Assembly (NCBI RefSeq): GCF_002994745.2
Contig: NC_037094.1
Location: forward strand, 15,065,001-15,129,000
Length of the DNA: 64,000 nucleotides
Direction: 5' to 3'
Source: Rosa chinensis
Lineage: Eukaryota > Streptophyta > Magnoliopsida > Rosales > Rosaceae
In this document: positions 57,293 to 64,000 of the stretch, in pieces
Layout: every line of letters starts with the position of its first letter
Numbering within the stretch: the first letter of the stretch is position 1
Made by a program: the position numbers and the translations under genes
Notes under the pieces: model-generated
The model's database searches: none
Seen by the model: only the letters and a program-made list of their open reading frames with translations
Told to the model about the DNA's origin: nothing

Positions 57293-60200
57293 ATGACTAA
57301 CGGTAGCGGGGGAAACGCTGAAGAGCAGGCGGAGCTCCCCGCAATTTCCCAACCCTCCGACCCCGCGATCGGAGTTAACCGCGCACTATTCACAACCCCG
57401 GCCAATCCCGGCGGTGAGGCAAATCCAGGCAGCAGCCGCCCGTCAGGCCAGGATCTCGTCACCATGTACGAGATAGCACTGGCGGATCTTCATAAAACAG
57501 AGAGCGCGAGGAGGAGCGCAGGGAGAAGGCTGAAGCCCAAGGACAGATGGCTGCGCTCATGGCGCGTTTCGAGGAACTAAAAAACACTTTGGCGGCCACC
57601 AACCGCCCGGCACAAAGCGAGCAGTCACACAGCACCAGGCGTAGTCGACCCAGCGCCGGCACAATGGCGCTAGGGCCGGTCATACAAATGCATGTACCGC
57701 TGAACCCACCTGGGTTGTCGGGAATGGGACCGCCACCCATACCCCAGCTAATGTTAGAACAGGTGGTGGAATCACTTCCGCACGCCAACCGCTTGAATGC
57801 CAGGGCAAGGACTGAGGGTGATCCGCCCATACCTGGGCGCAAGCCAACTCGGCAGGTCAGTCAGGCCGATTCCGCCGGCGATGCAACCACCCATCTATTG
57901 GAAAGGATGCACAAATTGGAGCAGAGGTTGATCCGGGCGGAGACGGGCGTCCCGACGTCAACTCGGAACCCGCTATTCACTTCCAGACCCGGCCCCTTTT
58001 CCGCCGCAATCCTGCAGGCTGTCAGACAGACATATGCAAAAACCCCAAAGATGTCACAGTATGGCGGAATGACCGATCCCTTTGTCCACATGGACACCTT
58101 CAAGAAGGTCACCAACAACAAAGGGTTCGACGGCGCCACCTTATGCCATCTGTTCAGCGAAACGCTGGACGGCAAGGCAATGAACTGGTTTTTTGAATGT
58201 CCGCCAGGATCTGTCGGCTCATTCCATGCACTGTCGCATGCTTTCCTCTCCCGCTTCATCTTACTGTCCGCTGGACATCACAATACAAGTCAGCTTTTCG
58301 GCGTTAAACAGGGGGAGGACGAATCACTGAAGGCCTTTGTCACAAGGTGGCGGGCGGCAGCATCTCAATGCCGTGACCCAGATAAGACCATGGCATCGGC
58401 GGCCTTCAGGAAGGGACTCCTCAAGGGACCGTTCCTCTATCACCTCAATTACAATCATCCCAATGCGACGTACGACCAGGTCATGAGTGAGGCGGTCATT
58501 CACGCCCAGGCGGAATTCATCACCTATAGAGAGACCCCACCACCAACAACGCCAGCAAGGTCAACCCAACCATCTTCCAGCCACCAGGAAACCGCTGACA
58601 AACCCCCCTCGGCACCGCCAACTGACAAGAAAAGGGAGTGGCAGCAGGGCCACCACCAAACCAAGCGGCAGAAGGGGCAGCATTATTACAAAGGAAACCG
58701 CCCAACTCATGGGGATAACCACAACAAGCAGGCAGAGTCCTCGCAGCGGTACGCAGTTTTCACGGTCCTAACGGCCTCATACGAAGATATCTATAATCAG
58801 TGTAAAGATCAGATCCCACCGCCACCCCCCCCAAAGTACCCAAAAACAGGCAAACCCAGAAACACTGGCAAGTGGTGCAAATACCACGCGGACAGCGGCC
58901 ACAACACAAACAGCTGCAATGCTCTCAAAACGGCCATTGAGACTTTGTACCGTGACGGCAAGCTGGAGCAGTTCAAGGTGCGCCAACCACCGCCAGTGAT
59001 GGCCAACGTTGAGACCTTGGGCCGCATCAACACCATCGATGGCGGTGCTCCAATCACCAACATGTCTCACAGGGCAAGAAAGCGCTATCAACACGCTAAT
59101 CACCCAAAGGAAGTTTGCAACATCCGCTACGAAAGATCCGCCAAATTCCCAAGATCAGGTTGGGAGCCTATTACCTTTTCGGAGGAGGAGGAGCGCGGAG
59201 TACATTTACCCCATGACGACCCATTCTTAGTCGATGCCATTCTTGGCAAATTCTCGGTGGGGAGAATCTTGGTGGACAGCGGGTCCGCTGTCAACGTCAT
59301 CTTCAGCGGTTGCTACGACCATCTCAAGCAGAACAAGAAATTACTCCAGGATCACGAGCCATTGCTCAACTTCTTCGGTGACGTCACACAACCACTAGGG
59401 TCGGATTACATGCGACTAGTTATTGGCACTAGTCCCTGTATGGCGGAGGTGCACACGGAGTTCATTATTGTCGACTGTTTCAGTTCGTACAACGCCATCA
59501 TTGGTCGACCAGCGCTTAATAAGCTCAAGTGTATCATTGCCGGATACATGCTTCTCATGAAGTTCCCCACGCCCAACGGCACAGGCTGTGTGAGGGGAAG
59601 CCAACAGCTGGCACGAGAATGTTATTCAACGACTATGGCACGGTCAACGCGCCGCCATGAAATCCTGACAGGGGGTAATGACCCACCACCACCGAATATC
59701 TTTGAGGATCCTAGAGATGAGGAGAAGAAATATGTAAAGAAGGAGCCGGTCAACCCGGACACGTCGCTGAAGGTCGTCTGCATCTCAGACGAGCTTCCTG
59801 AGAGGACAGTCCGCATAGGCGCCCAACTAGATCCAGAAGTGGAGGCAGAGCTCACTCAATTCCTACGTGATAACGCAGCCGTCTTTGCATGGTCCTATGC
59901 GGACATGCCAGGCATCTCCACTGAAATAATCACTCATAAGTTGACCATCAAACCTTCCTTTTATCCCATCAAGCAGAAGCGGAGGGCCTTTGATGAGGAA
60001 AAATACCGGGCAATCGGACAAGAGGTCGCCAAACTGCGGGACATTGGGTTCATCCGCCAAGTCATCTATCCCCAGTGGATCTTAAATTTGGTAATGGTAA
60101 AAAAGCCCAGCGGCAAGTGGCGGATGTGCGTCGACTTCAAAAATCTCAACAAGGCATGCCCAAATGATTGCTTCCCGCTACCCCGCATCGATCAGTTAGT

Positions 60201-63009
60201 TGATTCGACTGCCTGACATGAACTCCTCAGCATGATGGACGCTTTCTCCGGATATAATCAGATAAAGATGCACCCCAGCGACCAGGAATGCACCACCTTC
60301 ACCACCGACAAAGGCCTATACTGCTACAATGTTATGCATTTCGGTCTAAAAAATGCCGGTGCAACTTACCAGCGGTTAATGAATGCCATGTTCGCTGAAC
60401 ATCTGGGAAAAATCATCGAAGTTTATGTGGACAACATGCTAGTTAAGAGCGTCAAGGCCAGTGGACATGTGGCAAACCTCAGGATCATAATAACCATCCT
60501 CCTGGCCTATGGTATGCGCCTCAACCCAGAAAAATGTTTCTTTACAGTCACCGCCAGCAAATTTCTCGGTTACATCGTCAGTGAGCGAGGTATCGAGGCT
60601 AACCCGGACAAGGTACAGGCCATCCTTAACCTGGCAAACCCCAAGTACAAGGTGGACGTCCAGTGCCTCCAGGGCAAATTGACCGCCCTTTCTCGATTCA
60701 TCTCTCGACTTACTGATAAGTGCGCCCCATTCTTCAAACTTCTCAAAACAACTCACAAGAAGGTCATTGACTGGAACCCAGAATGTCAGGCGGCGTTCCA
60801 GGGCCTAAAGGAATATCTGGCGGCAGTCCCTCTCCTTTCTGTCCCTGTTCAAGGAGAAACACTATTCATATATCTGGCGGTCTCGGCAACGGCAATAAGT
60901 TGCGCCATCGTCCGGCGGGAAGGCCAAGATGAGCTCCCGGTGTTCTACGCCGGCAGGGGCATGAACGGAGCAGAAACAAGATATTCACCTTTGGAGCAAC
61001 TGGCCCTCGCACTTATCGTTGCCGCCAGACGCCTCCGGCAATACTTCCAGGCTCACACAATCCATGTGTTAACCAATCAACCGCTGAGGCAGGTGATGCA
61101 AAACCCTGAACACTCGGGGCGCCTCAGTAAGTGGGCGATTGAGCTCAGCGAATTTGACATAGAATACAAGCCAAGAACCGCCATGAAGGGCCAGGCAGTA
61201 GCGGACTTCATTGCTGAACTTACTAGGCGTCAGCCAGAGCCCGACACTGAGGCAGTGCACGGAACAGAAATGGTAACCGCTGACGAGGCTTCTCCCCTGC
61301 AGTCAGAATGGAACCTGCATGTAGACGGCTCCGCCTGCGCCAAGGCCAGCGGCGCAGGAGTAATCTTAACAGGACCAGGGGGACTGAACGCGGAGTACGC
61401 GTTGAAATTCAACTTCAAAGCATCAAACAACATGGCGGAGTACGAGGCACTCATCGCCGGTCTACTCCTCGCCATTGACTCCGGAGCTGACAACGTCAAC
61501 ATATTCAGCGACTCCCAACTAGTCGTCAATCAGGTCAATGACAGCTTCCAAGCGAAGGACCAGCAGCTAGCGGCATATTTGGGGTACGTAAAAACGTTGC
61601 TAAAGAAGTTCAAGTTTCACACAATCACACAAATCCCCAGGGAAAAGAACGCCAAGGCTGATTCACTAGCAAGACTGGCAACCGCCCAACCGCATCAGAG
61701 TCCAGCGGACACAAGGGTGGAGTATCTTGACAAGCCAAGTATCACAAAAACCCTAGCGGAAATTTTCAACGTTCAAGTCAACCCCAGCTGGATGGACGAG
61801 ATCATTACATATAAACGCAACGGAACATTACCAGAAGATAAAGTCCAGGCAAGGCAGCTCCAGCGAAGAGCAACCCGCTACAACATCCAGCAAGGCAAGC
61901 TTTACCGCCAGGGATTCACCCATCCTAACCTCCGCTGTCTAACCCCAGAGGAAGGAAGGGTTGTCTTAGAGGAAATCCATGGCGGGGAATGCGGCAACCA
62001 CTCGGGCGCCAGATCCCTGGCCAACCGCACAATGCGACAAGGGTACTTCTGGCCTACACTGGGTGATGACGCCCGGCGGATTTCGAGGTCTTGCCACAAA
62101 TGCCAACAATTTGCAGATCTCCCACACGCACCAGCGGAACCACTGTCAATCATCGTGGGCCCATGGATTCATTCCACGTGGGGCCTTGATCTGATGGGCA
62201 AATTCCAAACTGCCAAGGGTCAGTTCAAATACATCATTGTTGCCATCGATTACAACAGCAAGTGGATAGAGGCAGAACCACTGACGGCAATAACCACCGC
62301 CAAAGTAATTCGCTTCCTTTGGAAGAATATCTACTGCCGCTACGGTGTCCCACACACAATCATCACGGACAACGGCACACAGTTCAACAATGACGAGCTC
62401 ATCTCCTTCACCACCAACTTAGGCACCAAGTTGAGGTTTGCATCTGTCGCCCACCCCCAGACCAACGGCCAGGTCAAAGCGGCAAACAAGATAATCAAAA
62501 AGTTGTTAAAAAAGAAGCTCGACAACGCCAAGGGTTTATGGGCGGAGAGGCTCCCAGAGGTCCTGTGGGCAATCCGAACAACTCCAACCTCCGCCACCGG
62601 AGAAACTCCTTTTTGTATGATGTTCGGCACAGAGGCTGTCTTACCCATTGAGGTTACTCAACCTACCGCTAGAGTCGAAGGATACTGCCCAGAGACCAAC
62701 AGCGCCGGCGTCAACTTGGACAAGGACCTCTTAGAAGAGAGAAGACGCAAGGCCCATTTACACAATTTACAAAACAAACAACGGGTATCACGTTTCTACA
62801 ACGCCAGAGTGAAGGCCCGGAACCTCCAGTTGGGGGACTCGGTCATGAGGGAAGTCATTCCGCCGCCGACAAAACTCCGCCCAACTTGGGAAGGCCCGTA
62901 CAAAATTGTGGAAGTTGTTAGCCCAGGCACCTTCTACTTAATGGACAAGGACGGCGTCACGACGCCCCGCCCTTGGAATACTGAACACCTTCGGTATTAT
63001 TACAAATAG
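57293..63009 (+). pseudogene. Tat-lineage gag-pol polyprotein, three or more inactivating changes
   Basis: Translation would start at 57293 (MTNGSGGNAEE). A frameshift at about 57500-57545 moves into the frame running to 63009. Gag helices (LSHAFLSRFILL, VTRWRAAASQC) and a CKYHADSGHNTNSC knuckle (about 58870-58920) are followed by protease ILVDSGSAVNVIF (about 59266-59305) and reverse transcriptase from about 59990. An in-frame TGA at 60214-60216 splits RT. The RT active site reads YVDNM (60424-60438), Asn replacing the second catalytic Asp. RNase H (about 60860-61080) and archaeal-type RNase H (HVDGSACAKASGAG, about 61318) follow. Integrase has the H-H-C-C domain (HGGECGNHSG, CHKCQQF) and DD residues (WGLDLMGKF, DNGTQF). 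At 62476-62478 a Lys occupies the catalytic Glu position (NGQVKAANK). This copy cannot encode an active enzyme set. Confidence 0.92.
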
Positions 63010-63417
63010 TCAAACCGCTACCCATGCGCATCTTGACTTAGCTAAATTTTTGTTCAAATATTTAGCTAAGGGAAGCTACCCGACGGGTACTACCCCACTT
63101 TTGTACACTGATCAGTCAGCTATCAATGAAACGAGGAATTATTCAAACCATTGTTACCAAGTCTAGCACTGAGGGCAACTGGCAACGCCAGCAATTGTCG
63201 GCGGACCCCGTCCGCTACGTGGTGCACTTGGACCAATCTTAATTCCTTTAATGTTCCATTGATCGACAAAAGAAAAATATAACTCAAAAACACTACACGT
63301 ACATCATGGCAAACCAAGTCAGAAATTTACTTTATTCCACAAAATTCTTTACAAACTGATGTGCCTCAGCGGCTACAAAAAAAAAAAAAAAAAAAACTTT
63401 GGAGGTCTCAGATAGGT
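63010..63417 (+). other. Spacer between pol and antisense ORF of the Tat element
   Basis: Non-coding. It includes GCTAAGGGAAG-like purine-rich sequence at about 63064 and an A run of about 20 (63377-63396). Confidence 0.5.
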
Positions 63418-64000
63418 TCAGCGGTTGGCTGCGGCCTCTGCTGCTTCAACAGCCGGCGGCGCGACCGATCGGCTCGCTTGATCGGACCCTTGGGCTGTCG
63501 GACTGGGGGTCTCTATGGTATCGTCCGCCCGGGTGTGTGCCTCCAGAAATCTGGCACGTGACACCTCCGACGGGGTCTGCTGGGACCCTTCCGTCGTATG
63601 TGGGCCACTTTCCCTGCTGCCCGAATGAGTACCTACCGCTGGGACACTCCCTGCCGGCGGCACGTCAGGCTGTGACGCCTTTACAAAGTCAATGGCGCCC
63701 TTCCGCTTCAACATGTCTATATTGGCCCGGGCCCCAGACTTCGCCGCTTCGGTCAGTGTCTTCTTAAACTCCGCCGACTGCTTGAACGCTTCAACAGCAG
63801 CGGCCGCAGCGGTGCTCCCCTCAGCTCTCAGGCGGGTAACCTCACCCCCCAGCCGCTTCATTTCGGCCATCCTGTCGGCGGACTCCCGCTGCACTATAAT
63901 GAGCTTCTTGTCTTTAGCAGCTATCCGCTCCTGCAGCAGCGCGATCTCCTGCTCCAACTTGGAGACGTGTTCATTCCTCTCCAGATCCCGCCGGATGGCC
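63418..64000 (-). CDS. Antisense ORF of the Tat retrotransposon (partial, unknown function)
   Basis: A minus-strand frame closes at 63418 and stays open to the window edge (at least 193 codons). The upstream part is a charged coiled coil (LEQEIALLQERIAAKDKKL, RESADRMAEMKRLGGEV), then FKQSAEFKKTLTEAAKSGA and ANIDMLKRKGAIDFVKAS, ending in a Pro/Ser/Thr/Ala-rich tail. The codon at 63957 is TTG, so the true start is probably beyond 64000. Antisense ORFs between pol and 3' LTR are known in several Tat-group elements (for example Grande), and this matches that position and orientation. Product function is not established; coding status is inferred from the long clean frame and GC-rich codon use. 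Confidence 0.6.
   Translation of the reverse strand, partial: AIRRDLERNEHVSKLEQEIALLQERIAAKDKKLIIVQRESADRMAEMKRLGGEVTRLRAEGSTAAAAAVEAFKQSAEFKKTLTEAAKSGARANIDMLKRKGAIDFVKASQPDVPPAGSVPAVGTHSGSRESGPHTTEGSQQTPSEVSRARFLEAHTRADDTIETPSPTAQGSDQASRSVAPPAVEAAEAAANR

Larger units (their letters stand above)
56811..64000 (+). mobile_element. Ty3-gypsy LTR retrotransposon, Tat lineage, 5' part (runs off the window)
   Basis: A probable 5' LTR (about 56811-57239, TGACATGC...CATCAACA) is followed by the primer-binding site TGGCGCCGTCTGTGGGAA (57241-57258), a single gag-pol region (57293-63009) and an antisense ORF (63418 to the edge). The order PR-RT-RH-aRH-INT, with a second archaeal-type RNase H before integrase, identifies the Tat group. 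The 3' LTR and target-site duplication lie beyond 64000. Coding lesions indicate a non-autonomous copy. Confidence 0.9.

Noticed and set aside
1..64000. CRISPR arrays, operons, bacterial-type systems or rRNA genes
   Set aside because: Nothing of the kind; intron-bearing genes and plant transposons show this is plant nuclear DNA.

Overview
This is a nuclear window from a flowering plant, almost certainly a eudicot. Evidence: GT-AG spliced genes with AT-rich introns, plant-specific families (an ARID-ELM2-SANT protein, a TIR-NB-ARC-TPR protein, a TIC32-like dehydrogenase), Ty1-copia and Tat-type Ty3-gypsy retrotransposons, MITEs, SINEs and a plastid-DNA fragment. The repeat flavour would fit Rosaceae, but that is only an impression.

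Genes, left to right. An ARID/ELM2/SANT chromatin protein (2269-5278, +). A long-inverted-repeat DNA transposon carrying a broken cyclase-family gene fragment (6196-7668). A complete UBC4/5/6-type ubiquitin-conjugating enzyme in six exons (9906-12375, +). tRNA-Thr(UGU) (13344-13415, +). A single-exon 1000-residue TIR-NB-ARC-TPR protein (14064-17066, -). An organellar-type M1 aminopeptidase that I could assemble into 32 in-phase exons, 978 residues (24273-32125, +). A hydroxyproline-rich-glycoprotein-like protein in two exons (35886-38240, +). A TIC32-like short-chain dehydrogenase in eight exons, 316 residues (44011-46028, -). These genes are functionally unrelated housekeeping, chromatin and immunity genes, as is usual for plant gene-space; there is no operon-like logic.

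The right third (about 43-64 kb) is repeat-dominated. The 5' end of the dehydrogenase gene, exon 1 plus upstream DNA, exists in three copies. Two of them form a 1.6 kb direct duplication, and the distal copy is split by a full-length Ty1-copia element (48209-55090, minus orientation, TSD CAAAG). From about 56.8 kb to the window edge lies the 5' LTR, gag-pol and an antisense ORF of a Tat-lineage Ty3-gypsy element whose 3' LTR is outside the window.

Smaller insertions supported by target-site duplications: a hAT-type MITE (20971-21181), a tRNA-derived SINE (13017-13126), the cyclase-bearing element, and more tentatively a second retroposon near 41.1 kb. A nested TIR/MITE pair (33.7-34.6 kb), a LINE relic (39.8-40.5 kb) and a decayed ndhF-like plastid fragment (39.0-39.2 kb) complete the picture. 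The best candidates for a second look are the gene-capturing transposon, the triplicated dehydrogenase first exon with intact splice donors, the GC-AG introns with a 5-nt micro-exon in the aminopeptidase gene, and the retrotransposon antisense ORF.
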